The position numbers were made by a program, and so were the translations under genes. The notes beneath the pieces are model-generated. The model was not told where the DNA came from. It saw nothing but the letters and a program-made list of their open reading frames with translations, and did not search any database. 6,135 bases of DNA. It comes from Woeseia sp. (GTDB lineage Bacteria; Pseudomonadota; Gammaproteobacteria; Steroidobacterales; Woeseiaceae). The DNA is taken from the NCBI GenBank assembly GCA_018701055.1, contig JABIUH010000350.1:1-6135 (forward strand), written 5' to 3'. Below are positions 1-6,105 of this stretch, one piece after another (the first letter of the stretch is position 1; each line of letters opens with the position of its first letter).

Positions 1-1
1 A

Positions 2-67
2 GTGTGCGTTGCACTAGTAGCTGCCCCAATTAGGTCAGCAGCGGCCGTAGTCGGGGGATTATTTTAG
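2..67 (+). CDS. possible 3' end of a hydrophobic protein gene, cut by the left window edge
   Basis: Reading from base 2, the frame is open from the left edge to a TAG at 65-67 and gives 21 residues ending in SAAAVVGGLF. It is almost entirely Val, Ala, Leu and Gly, which would suit the last membrane segment of an integral membrane protein. The other two plus frames are stopped early (TAG at 15-17 and at 31-33). If real, the gene converges on the NTF2-like gene, with 47 bases between the two stops. With so few codons and no start visible this could be chance; no family is recognisable. Confidence 0.25.
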   Translation: MCVALVAAPIRSAAAVVGGLF

Positions 68-114
68 GGTCTTGAATGCATATTGAGATGCCAGGTTGCA
101 CGTGTTCTCTAATA

Positions 115-531
115 CTAGGCAATCCTCCACAACAAGAAACACCTCAATTGGTCCAGAAAGGTCAAACGTGCCCCCTCAAACCGCCCGGTGGTTTCGGAGT
201 AAACTACCTCGTCAAACCAGGCAATGTCCGCATCGTCGGATACTTCGATCGTACGTTCGACGGATTTGTAATTCCAGCCGCTGCCGTTTTTAAATCGACC
301 GCCAACATAATCAATGAAGTCTGGAGTCTTCGGCCAACGCTCCCATTCATCAGTGCCCATAAAAACACCATTTTCCGTCATGTGGCCCAGATATCGCGCA
401 TTATCCCCATGGGCTGCAGCGTCATGAAAATCGTCGAGTACCGCATCGATTGCATCGGTTTTCATAGCGTTATCTCCAACAGCAACGAGCGGCAGGAACG
501 CTGCCAGCAAAAAGAATTGTCGAACGGTCAT
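115..531 (-). CDS. exported SnoaL/NTF2-like (DUF4440-type) small protein, C-terminus atypical
   Basis: The 138-residue product starts with a signal-peptide-like stretch (residues 1-19, MTVRQ then a hydrophobic LLAAFLPLVAVG core), so it is probably periplasmic. Residues about 24-120 fit the SnoaL-like/NTF2 cone fold of small exported proteins: AIDAVLDDFHDAAAHGD (helix 1), ARYLGHMTENGVFMGTDEWERW, a WNY strand, then ADIAWFDEVV. Family members are non-enzymatic or of unknown function, and no reaction is assigned. The ATG at 529-531 is chosen because GGGAGA (complement of 537-542) sits 5 bases upstream and the signal peptide begins there. The C-terminus is odd. Homologues usually continue past a W-x-I-A-Q-Y strand, whereas here the frame reads WRIA, TAG, Tyr, TAG. 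The protein may therefore be shortened by about 10-20 residues, or the end may have diverged. It is divergent to the binding-protein pseudogene. Confidence 0.75.
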   Translation of the reverse strand: MTVRQFFLLAAFLPLVAVGDNAMKTDAIDAVLDDFHDAAAHGDNARYLGHMTENGVFMGTDEWERWPKTPDFIDYVGGRFKNGSGWNYKSVERTIEVSDDADIAWFDEVVYSETTGRFEGARLTFLDQLRCFLLWRIA

Positions 532-536
532 CGAAT

Positions 537-542
537 TCTCCC
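537..542 (-). promoter_or_regulatory. Shine-Dalgarno sequence of the NTF2-like gene
   Basis: Read on the minus strand this is GGGAGA, 5 bases before the ATG at 531-529. It supports that start and the minus-strand reading over the longer plus-strand frame that overlaps it. Confidence 0.6.
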
Positions 543-563
543 AAAATCGGTTTAGGTTACTGT

Positions 564-594
564 GCTGGCGGAGAAATAGCCTCCGACGGCCAGC
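564..594. repeat. bulged inverted repeat in the divergent intergenic spacer
   Basis: GCTGG (564-568) pairs with CCAGC (590-594). The adjacent CGGAG (569-573) pairs with CTCCG (581-585), leaving a 7-base loop and a 4-base bulge (ACGG) on one side. The structure totals 10 base pairs and is GC-rich. No T-tract follows on either strand, so a terminator is unlikely. It lies between two divergent genes and could form in either 5' leader. I see no convincing -35/-10 pair in this 102-base spacer. Confidence 0.4.
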
Positions 595-633
595 GAGGTG
601 CTTCCTTGAGTGGCCAAATGATAGTCTTCTACT

Positions 634-1389
634 ATGAATAAAACACTTTTCTTATTCATTTTGACCGTGCTTGCGGGTTGTATCAGTGGGCCGCGTGCAC
701 CGGTCATTCGTATCGCGACTGATGCGACGTTCGCACCTTTTCACTATATTGATTCGCGCGGTGACCCTACTGGCTTCGACGTTGAGTTAGCTCGCGCTGT
801 TGTAATCGATGCGGGTTTCAGGCCGGACGTCATTGTCCTGCCATACGATGAACTGTTTTCTGGGTTGCTCAATGGTACGCATGACTTGGTGGCGGCGACG
901 ACTGGCATAATGGCAGAACGGCAACTGACCTATAGGTTCAGCAGGCCATATTTCGAGACCTGCCAGGTCGCGGTTGTGCGCACAGGAATTACCGAACCGG
1001 AAGCGATTATTGATCTTGTTGGACGGAAAATTGGCGCTTCGGGCTAGGGAACATCGGCACGGGCAATGAGTTCAATTGAGGGTGTGCATATTCCTATAAC
1101 AGAAGGGGAGAGCACCAACATACTTTTGCGTAGATCGGTAGGCGTATGGATTGTCGATGAATTCGATGCCGTTACGGCAGCACGAGAATCTAACGGAAGG
1201 CTGCGCGTGCTGACGGAGGGAATTGCGACAGAACAATACGGCTTTGTTTTCGCAGGTGAAAATCGAGCGCTTCAAGAGGGCTTGGATGTAAGCCTTGGTG
1301 AGATAATCGATAATGGCGCCATCGAAAATTTGCTACGGGCCCAGGGCGTTCAACGAGAGATGGACTGGCCTGTTGTCTGTATAGAATAA
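634..1389 (+). pseudogene. periplasmic amino-acid-type solute-binding lipoprotein, interrupted by an in-frame TAG
   Basis: Without the stop the frame would encode 251 codons, the normal size for family 3 solute-binding proteins (SBP_bac_3), which capture amino acids or related ligands for ABC importers or act as sensory modules. Residues 1-16 form a lipoprotein signal ending in the lipobox LAGC (Cys16). IRIATDATFAPFHY is the typical first strand, and GFDVELARAVVIDA (residues 47-60) matches the family signature. Residues 80-118 (NGTHDLVAATTGI, then YRFSRPYFETCQVAVV) complete lobe 1. At GRKIGASG the frame meets TAG (1045-1047), then continues without a shift as GTSARAMSSIEG. That junction fits the usual KIGxxxGTSxxxx hinge region. 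Lobe 2 follows (VGVWIVDEFDAV, EQYGFVFAGENRALQEGLD, near-C-terminal IENLLRAQGV) to TAA at 1387-1389. The 5' piece alone would lack most of lobe 2. No permease or importer ATPase is adjacent, so it was an orphan. The Shine-Dalgarno before ATG 634 is poor. Confidence 0.8.
1045..1047 (+). other. in-frame nonsense codon inside the solute-binding gene
   Basis: The context is TCG GGC TAG GGA ACA. The codons on both sides read as continuous family-like sequence in one frame, so a single substitution of a sense codon (for example CAG, GAG, AAG or TGG) explains the break. The bases after the stop do not match the CARYYA readthrough motif, so efficient readthrough is not indicated. ATG 1066, the first start after it, has no good ribosome-binding site. 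Confidence 0.75.
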
Positions 1390-1412
1390 CTAAGAATTAT
1401 TGATTGCCTTGT

Positions 1413-3251
1413 CTATTGATACCCCTGGGCCTGTAAGTTAAACAGGCTCGCGTATTGCCCGCTAAGTTTAAGCAAGCTCTCATGGTTGCCGCGTTCGATT
1501 ATTTTTCCGTTGTGTATGACAACAATCTGATCGGCGGCACGCACTGTTGAGAATCGGTGTGAAATCAGGATAGTGATTTTGTTATCGCTCGCCGAGCGAA
1601 AGTGCTCGAAGATTGCCGCCTCTGACGGCGCATCCATCGCGGCAGTCGGTTCATCCAGAACCAAAATATCGGCATCACTGCGCATAAATGCACGGGATAA
1701 TGCGATTTTTTGCCATTGGCCGCCGGACAATTCGCGCCCTCCCTTAAACCATCGCCCCAGTTGAGTCTCATAGCCGTCAGGCATAGCATCGATAAATGGT
1801 GCCGCCATGCCAGTGTCCGCTGCTGCGGCCCAGCGTTCGGGATCGTCGATGTGACGTACATCGCCGGCGCCAATATTTTCGCCAACAGAGAATTGATATC
1901 GACCGAAATCCTGAAATATTACACCAGTGCGTTGACGTAAAGCCTCCACATCCCATTCTTGTAGTGGCAAACCATCTAAGCTAATACTGCCGGTCGTCGG
2001 TTCGTACAGGCGCGTCAAAAGCTTGATCAGCGTCGTCTTACCAGAGCCGTTTTCACCGACGAGTGCCAGGCTTTCACCCGGTCGAATGTGCAAAGAGATA
2101 CCGTCTAGCGCATTTTCCGTTGCGCCTGGATAGGAGAACGAAACATTTTTGAATTCGAGCCCGCGACCCGGCTCTGGTCCTTGGCTCGCCTCACCGGGAC
2201 GACTGAGTACGGGTTGTCCAAGGTACTCGTACAAATTCGAGAGATATAGGTTGTCTTCATACATGCCGCTGATTGACGACAAGCTAGCTGCTACCGCTGT
2301 TTGGCCCTGGCGAAATAGCAGGATGTACATTGTCATCGCACCCAGTGTTATTTCGCCGTTTATGGTCGCAATAACAATCCAAACATAGGCGCCGTAGAAG
2401 GCGACCGTAGAAATGATTCCGAGTAGAAATCCCCAGGTGTCACGGCGCAACGTAAGGCGCCTGTCCTCAACAAACAGCGCGTCAAAAATATCTCGGTATC
2501 TCTGCAGTAGTCGCGGACCCAGTTGGAATAGCTTGACCTCTTTAACGCTATCCTCGCGGGCAATGACCGTTTCCAGATACATCTGCATGCGGAACTGAGG
2601 CGACCGCCAGCGGAACAATCTAAAGGCATCGCCGGAAAACTTCGCCTCCGCGAAAAACGACGGTAGACCCGCACACAGCAGAATCAGAACCGCCCAAGGC
2701 GAGAACGCAAATAATAATACGGCATAGCTGGTTAGCGAGATGGCGTTCTGCACTAGACCGAAAGTCTTGGTTACGAGGCTCAGTGGACGACTCGAGGCTT
2801 CGCGTCGAGCTTGATTCAGCTTGTCGTAGAATTCTGAATCTTCGAAATTCGTCAGTTGTAATGTCAATGCCTTCTCAAGGATCATGACATTGACGCGATG
2901 CCCAAGGCGTGCGCGAAGCAATGATTGGCTGGCCGATATACCCCGTTGACTGGCGGCAACAATGACGACAATCACCGCCTCCAACGCCAGTAGCCATAAT
3001 ACCGATAGGGTATCTGGCGATGCAGAGTTCATTGCCTCTACCACGCCGTCAACAATGAGTTGCCCAACGTAGGCGATCGCCGCTGGCAGCACACCCGCTA
3101 TGATGGTCAGGACTGCAAGAACCAGGGTCAGTGTCCGACTGGTTGTCCAGACTAAATCGAGCGCACGTCGGCTATAGCCGAACACACCGAGGGCGCGGCG
3201 CCAAAATCCTACAGACATGGGTTCTTCGTCAGTCGTTGTCACGGAACTCAA
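1413..3251 (-). CDS. ABC exporter half-transporter, fused membrane and ATPase domains (MsbA-like type)
   Basis: The 612-residue protein has the standard length and layout of a type IV ABC exporter that acts as a dimer in the inner membrane. Hydrophobic stretches at about 41-63, 83-101, 168-183, 184-200, 274-297 and 301-316 give six membrane segments. The nucleotide-binding domain runs from about 365 to 605: A-loop Tyr374, Walker A GENGSGKT (399-406), Q-loop Gln447, signature LSGGQ (508-512), Walker B ILVLDE (529-534) with catalytic Glu534, D-loop AAMD, and switch His565. Every catalytic residue is present, so it can work as a homodimer. The substrate (lipid, drug or peptide) cannot be read from the sequence. 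The longest start is TTG (3251-3249), directly after an in-frame TGA. ATG at 3218-3216 (residue 12, MSVGFWRRAL) is at least as likely, and neither has a strong Shine-Dalgarno. It lies 61 bases after the yheS-like gene on the same strand and ends at a TAG convergent with the binding-protein pseudogene. Confidence 0.9.
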   Translation of the reverse strand: MSSVTTTDEEPMSVGFWRRALGVFGYSRRALDLVWTTSRTLTLVLAVLTIIAGVLPAAIAYVGQLIVDGVVEAMNSASPDTLSVLWLLALEAVIVVIVAASQRGISASQSLLRARLGHRVNVMILEKALTLQLTNFEDSEFYDKLNQARREASSRPLSLVTKTFGLVQNAISLTSYAVLLFAFSPWAVLILLCAGLPSFFAEAKFSGDAFRLFRWRSPQFRMQMYLETVIAREDSVKEVKLFQLGPRLLQRYRDIFDALFVEDRRLTLRRDTWGFLLGIISTVAFYGAYVWIVIATINGEITLGAMTMYILLFRQGQTAVAASLSSISGMYEDNLYLSNLYEYLGQPVLSRPGEASQGPEPGRGLEFKNVSFSYPGATENALDGISLHIRPGESLALVGENGSGKTTLIKLLTRLYEPTTGSISLDGLPLQEWDVEALRQRTGVIFQDFGRYQFSVGENIGAGDVRHIDDPERWAAAADTGMAAPFIDAMPDGYETQLGRWFKGGRELSGGQWQKIALSRAFMRSDADILVLDEPTAAMDAPSEAAIFEHFRSASDNKITILISHRFSTVRAADQIVVIHNGKIIERGNHESLLKLSGQYASLFNLQAQGYQ

Positions 3252-3271
3252 ACTTCATCTTGTTGTGTATC

Positions 3272-3316
3272 TTGAATTTGAGGAATCGTATGTGGTGACT
3301 AATTCGTCAAATTCAA
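3272..3316. repeat. long inverted repeat between the yheS-like gene and the ABC exporter gene
   Basis: The arms are 3272-3286 (TTGAATTTGAGGAAT) and 3302-3316 (ATTCGTCAAATTCAA). Fourteen of 15 positions are complementary, with a single G-G mismatch and a 15-base loop. The outer ten pairs are perfect. The right arm contains the TGA stop of the yheS-like gene (3313-3315), and the left arm ends about 21 bases before the TTG of the exporter gene. The stem is AT-rich and no T-run follows on the minus strand, so it is not a standard intrinsic terminator. It may be an mRNA hairpin between cistrons or a protein-binding site. Confidence 0.6.
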
Positions 3317-5235
3317 TATTGCTCGCTTTTTTCTACTGCTTCACTCGCTTCCATCCAGCTCCATTCGAGGGTCTCTATATCGACCTTTATTTGTGCCTGT
3401 TCCTTAGAAAGCGCAGCGAGCTCCTCTTGCCGGGTTGAGTCTGCGTAGAGCGCTTCATCCGCCAATCGTTCTTCCAGGGCCTGCAGCTCGCTCTTCTTTT
3501 TTCCCAGTTGATCTTCAATCTTACGTACTTTGTCGGTCAGCGGTTTAAGCCGTTGTCGACGTTCGGCATCCAGACGCCGTTTTTCCTTTTTGTTGAGTTG
3601 GCGTGTCGGCGTGGCTTCAGGCGCGACGTCGCTCTTCATGGAGTCGTTCGCCGCTTCTTGTTCCTTCAGCCATGCCGGGTATTCATCGAGGCTTCGATCG
3701 AACCGATCAACAATGCCGTCATGCACAATGAGCAATTCATCGCAGACTGAACGAAGCAGGTGACGATCATGTGAGATAACCACCAACGCGCCGCTATATT
3801 CTATGAGTGCCATGCTCAAGGCCTGCCGCATTTCCAGATCAAGGTGATTGGTCGGTTCATCTAACAATAAAAGATTGGGCGCCTGGCTGATCATCAATGC
3901 CAGAACAAGACGCGCTTTTTCTCCACCGGAGAACGGCGCAACCGGTTCGAATATTCTTTCGCCGCTGAAACCAAAGCGCCCGAGAAAGCTGCGTTGCTCC
4001 GCTTCTCGATCGTCAGGACGATACCGACGCAAATGATCAATTGGGCTTTCTTCAGGACGTAGTAAATCAAGCTGGTGCTGAGCGAAATATCCGATTTTCG
4101 TGTCTTTACTCAGGATTCGTTCGCCAGATAGCAAGGTGCTACCCGTCGATAGTGCTTTAACCAAGGTTGATTTACCGGCGCCATTTACACCTAACAGGCC
4201 GATTCTGTCGCCGGCCGAAATGTTCAGTTTAATGTTGGTTAGAACCGGCCCGTCGTTGCTGTCCGTGTAACCGGCCGCCGCGTCCATTAAATTGAGCAGA
4301 TGTTGCGGTTGCTTTTTCGGTTCGGCAAAGTGAAATTTGAATGGAGAATCCACATGTGCTGGTGCAATTACTGTCATGCGCTCGAGCATCTTCAAGCGGC
4401 TTTGGGCTTGACGCGCCTTCGATGCTTTATATCGAAAGCGATCGACGTAACTCTGAATATGCTTGATTTCTTTCTGCTGTCGCGAATGCATTGCGTGCTG
4501 TAGCGCGAGATGTTCTGCCCGAAGCTTTTCGAACTGGCTGTAGTTGCCGGTATAGGTTTGTACACCTTCATTTTCTATATGGGCGATACGCGTGCAAACC
4601 TGATCGAGAAAATCCCGGTCATGTGATATGACTAAGAGAATACCTTCGTATCGCTTTAGCCAGCGCTCAAGCCAAAGGATCGCGGGGAGATCCAGATGGT
4701 TGGTTGGCTCGTCGAGCAACAAAAGGTCGGAGCGGCACATAAGTGCCTGCGCCAGATTTAAACGCATTCGCCAACCGCCGGAAAACGCGCGAACAGGTTT
4801 CCGAATGTCGTCTGCTGCAAATCCTAATCCGTGCAGCAGACGTGCGGCGCGCGCTTCTGCGCTGTACCCGTCAATGGTCTCGAGCCGCTCATAAAGTGTG
4901 TGCACTTCGGCTTCGCTATTTTTCTCATCTTCAGCTGCAGCAATCGCGGTTTGTACCTTCCTAAGCTCAGGATCGCCATCCATGACATAGTCAATTGCAG
5001 AGCGGGAGCTGTCGGGGCTTTCCTGAGCTACATGTGCAATTTCCAGGCCTACCGTCATATTGAGGGTGCCATCGTCAGGCTCTAACTCGCCCAACAACAT
5101 AGCAAACATCGTCGATTTCCCACTGCCGTTCGCGCCAATCACGCCCATGCGCTGGCCAGCGTGTGCTTGGAAGGTAACGCCACTTACGAGCAGTTTGCGT
5201 CCGCGTCGAAGGCTAATTTTACTTAGGTTAAGCAC
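3313..5235 (-). CDS. yheS: ABC-F ribosome-associated ATPase, YheS type
   Basis: The 640-residue product matches E. coli YheS (about 637) in length and along its whole sequence as I recall it. ABC-F proteins are soluble tandem ATPases with no membrane domain that bind the ribosomal E site and influence the peptidyl-tRNA. NBD1 has Walker A GANGSGKS (34-41), signature FSGGW (151-155), Walker B LLLLDE (171-176) and His205. The linker at about 230-305 is the P-site tRNA interaction arm and carries the YheS-like blocks QSYVDRFRYKASKARQAQSR and APAHVDSPFKFHF. NBD2 has Walker A GVNGAGKS (349-356), signature FSGGE (435-439), Walker B LLLLDE (455-460) and His489. Residues about 545-635 form a charged C-terminal coiled coil, as in YheS. 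The start is GTG (5235-5233). Its position matches the N-terminus of YheS, but no clear Shine-Dalgarno precedes it, which suggests coupling to the yceH-like gene 40 bases upstream. Confidence 0.95.
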   Translation of the reverse strand: MLNLSKISLRRGRKLLVSGVTFQAHAGQRMGVIGANGSGKSTMFAMLLGELEPDDGTLNMTVGLEIAHVAQESPDSSRSAIDYVMDGDPELRKVQTAIAAAEDEKNSEAEVHTLYERLETIDGYSAEARAARLLHGLGFAADDIRKPVRAFSGGWRMRLNLAQALMCRSDLLLLDEPTNHLDLPAILWLERWLKRYEGILLVISHDRDFLDQVCTRIAHIENEGVQTYTGNYSQFEKLRAEHLALQHAMHSRQQKEIKHIQSYVDRFRYKASKARQAQSRLKMLERMTVIAPAHVDSPFKFHFAEPKKQPQHLLNLMDAAAGYTDSNDGPVLTNIKLNISAGDRIGLLGVNGAGKSTLVKALSTGSTLLSGERILSKDTKIGYFAQHQLDLLRPEESPIDHLRRYRPDDREAEQRSFLGRFGFSGERIFEPVAPFSGGEKARLVLALMISQAPNLLLLDEPTNHLDLEMRQALSMALIEYSGALVVISHDRHLLRSVCDELLIVHDGIVDRFDRSLDEYPAWLKEQEAANDSMKSDVAPEATPTRQLNKKEKRRLDAERRQRLKPLTDKVRKIEDQLGKKKSELQALEERLADEALYADSTRQEELAALSKEQAQIKVDIETLEWSWMEASEAVEKSEQY

Positions 5236-5251
5236 AACAAATTCATTACTA

Positions 5252-5281
5252 GTCTATGAGCAACACTGTTGTGTTCTAGAC
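5252..5281. repeat. small nested inverted repeat over the yceH stop codon
   Basis: GTCTA (5252-5256) pairs with TAGAC (5277-5281) and encloses AACAC (5262-5266) paired with GTGTT (5271-5275) around a 4-base loop. There is a 5-base bulge on one side and one base on the other. It includes the TAG stop of the yceH-like gene and lies about 16 bases before the GTG of the yheS-like gene. No T-tract follows on the minus strand, so I do not call it a terminator. Confidence 0.35.
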
Positions 5282-5935
5282 AACTGCATCGAGCCGCGCT
5301 TTTAGCGTCGCGACCTCTTCTTCAAGTGCGGCTACGCGTTGCTCTAATTCGGCGGTGGTTGTGCGGCTGTCTGAGCGCGCGCCCTGATTCACGGCGGCAT
5401 CGGCAGCATGTTTCTCAAGATCAACAGGTCCTGAGAATAAATGCATGTACTCGGAATCTTTGCGGCCAAGCGTCCGAGGCAATTGGACAACGGTTGGATC
5501 TCCTTCGTTGTTCATCAACTCGTTTAATCCAACGACGACAGAATCGTTGTCCGCGAATTCGAATAGTCGACCACTGCGAGCCCTGATCTCTCCGGGTGTC
5601 TGCGGGCCGCGCAACAAAAGCAAACAAACGATTGCTAATTGAGCTGGGTCAAACTGAAGCTCGCTATAGCGCGTATTACAGAATCGATGTACGAATTTTT
5701 CCGCTCTGCTTTTGAAGTTCTCTTCTTTGCGAGTGAGGTTCTGTATTTCGAGGCTTCGTAGCGTTTTTTGTAACTCACCCAATTGGAGCGCCATGATAGG
5801 GTTGCGCCCGGACCTTTGGTTACAGGCGTTAAGCAATGCATTTAGAGTCAAAGGATACTGGCTTGGAGTGACTATTGATTTTTCAATGAGGCAACCGACG
5901 ATGCGGGCCTCAATTTCGTTCAGGTTGGGAGTCAC
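5276..5935 (-). CDS. yceH: YceH-family (DUF480/UPF0502) double winged-helix protein
   Basis: The 219-residue product closely follows E. coli YceH (about 215). Conserved blocks are EARIVGCLIEKS (9-20), TPSQYPLTLNALLNACNQ (23-40), NPIMAL (45-50), RFCNTRY (84-90), LLLLRGPQTPGEIRARSGR (105-123) and SEYMHLFSG (161-169). The family has two tandem winged-helix domains, which suggests nucleic-acid binding, but its cellular role is not established. Residues about 193-217 (AELEQRVAALEEEVATLKARL) are a heptad-patterned coiled coil, as in other members, and probably support oligomerisation. The start is GTG (5935-5933), supported by AAGGA six bases upstream. It is the first gene of a minus-strand run with the yheS-like and exporter genes, and divergent from the gene starting at 6106. 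It ends with TAG at the family-normal length. Confidence 0.93.
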   Translation of the reverse strand: MTPNLNEIEARIVGCLIEKSIVTPSQYPLTLNALLNACNQRSGRNPIMALQLGELQKTLRSLEIQNLTRKEENFKSRAEKFVHRFCNTRYSELQFDPAQLAIVCLLLLRGPQTPGEIRARSGRLFEFADNDSVVVGLNELMNNEGDPTVVQLPRTLGRKDSEYMHLFSGPVDLEKHAADAAVNQGARSDSRTTTAELEQRVAALEEEVATLKARLDAVV

Positions 5936-5941
5936 GCGAAT

Positions 5942-5946
5942 TCCTT
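5942..5946 (-). promoter_or_regulatory. Shine-Dalgarno sequence fixing the GTG start of yceH
   Basis: Read on the minus strand this is AAGGA, 6 bases before the GTG at 5935-5933. It decides in favour of that non-ATG start. Confidence 0.65.
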
Positions 5947-5963
5947 ATGTTTCGATAAGCGGC

Positions 5964-5972
5964 AGCATAACA
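5964..5972 (-). promoter_or_regulatory. candidate extended -10 promoter for the yceH-yheS-exporter run
   Basis: On the minus strand this reads TGTTATGCT, an extended -10 (TGn) followed by TATGCT (5 of 6 to TATAAT). The start point would fall near 5957, leaving a leader of about 22 bases that contains the AAGGA site. No good -35 hexamer is visible 17 bases upstream, which an extended -10 can tolerate. Confidence 0.35.
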
Positions 5973-5997
5973 AAGTCGCGGTCTGGCGGTACGGATG

Positions 5998-6013
5998 GAA
6001 ATACCTGTATTTC
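5998..6013. promoter_or_regulatory. 7-2-7 palindrome, candidate operator
   Basis: GAAATAC (5998-6004), CT, GTATTTC (6007-6013) is a perfect inverted repeat. It covers the place where a -35 element would lie for the -10 at 6023-6028 (17-base spacing puts it at 6000-6005). A dimeric regulator bound here would contact or block RNA polymerase. It does not match an operator I can name. Confidence 0.4.
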
Positions 6014-6019
6014 GGGTCA

Positions 6020-6028
6020 TGGTATAAT
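6020..6028 (+). promoter_or_regulatory. extended -10 promoter for the gene at 6106
   Basis: TGGTATAAT is an exact extended -10: the TGn motif (6020-6022) followed by consensus TATAAT (6023-6028). The -35 position (about 6000-6005) has no consensus hexamer, which is usual for extended -10 promoters. The start point would be near 6035, leaving a leader of about 70 bases. Confidence 0.65.
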
Positions 6029-6073
6029 CTCAGATCGACCGACGCCGCAGAAGCGTCCAGATACAGATCAATC

Positions 6074-6093
6074 ATCGGCATATTCTTGCCGGT
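6074..6093 (+). other. leader hairpin next to the ribosome-binding site
   Basis: ATCGGCA (6074-6080) can pair with TGCCGGT (6087-6093) through one G-U wobble, with a 6-base loop. The last paired base touches the TAAGGA ribosome-binding site (6093-6098). A second, smaller hairpin, GACGC/GCGTC (6041-6045 with 6053-6057), lies upstream. The structure could affect translation of the gene at 6106. I recognise no riboswitch family. Confidence 0.35.
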
Positions 6094-6098
6094 AAGGA
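6094..6098 (+). promoter_or_regulatory. Shine-Dalgarno sequence for the ATG at 6106
   Basis: AAGGA lies 7 bases before ATG 6106-6108. With the strong upstream -10, it makes this ATG a credible gene start although only ten codons are visible. Confidence 0.6.
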
Positions 6099-6105
6099 AA
6101 CGAAT

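Noticed and set aside
76..555. Plus-strand open frame of 159 codons across the NTF2-like gene
   Set aside because: Its translation has no recognisable family pattern, while the minus strand gives a signal peptide, a Shine-Dalgarno and SnoaL/NTF2-like sequence.
1066..1389. Separate small gene starting at ATG 1066
   Set aside because: It is the second lobe of the binding protein in the same frame as the upstream part and has no good ribosome-binding site, so it is a fragment.
1385..1401. Possible bidirectional terminator between the convergent genes (AATAA/TTATT, 7-base loop)
   Set aside because: The stem has only five A-T pairs and no T-tract, so it is too weak to call.
115..1415. TAG as a reassigned sense codon, since it interrupts one gene and ends another early
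   Set aside because: TAG terminates the yceH-like gene at the family-normal length and also ends the exporter gene, so it works as an ordinary stop here.
4300..5305. Several plus-strand open frames opposite the ABC-F gene
   Set aside because: They are short antisense shadows of a strongly supported coding sequence and show no family features.
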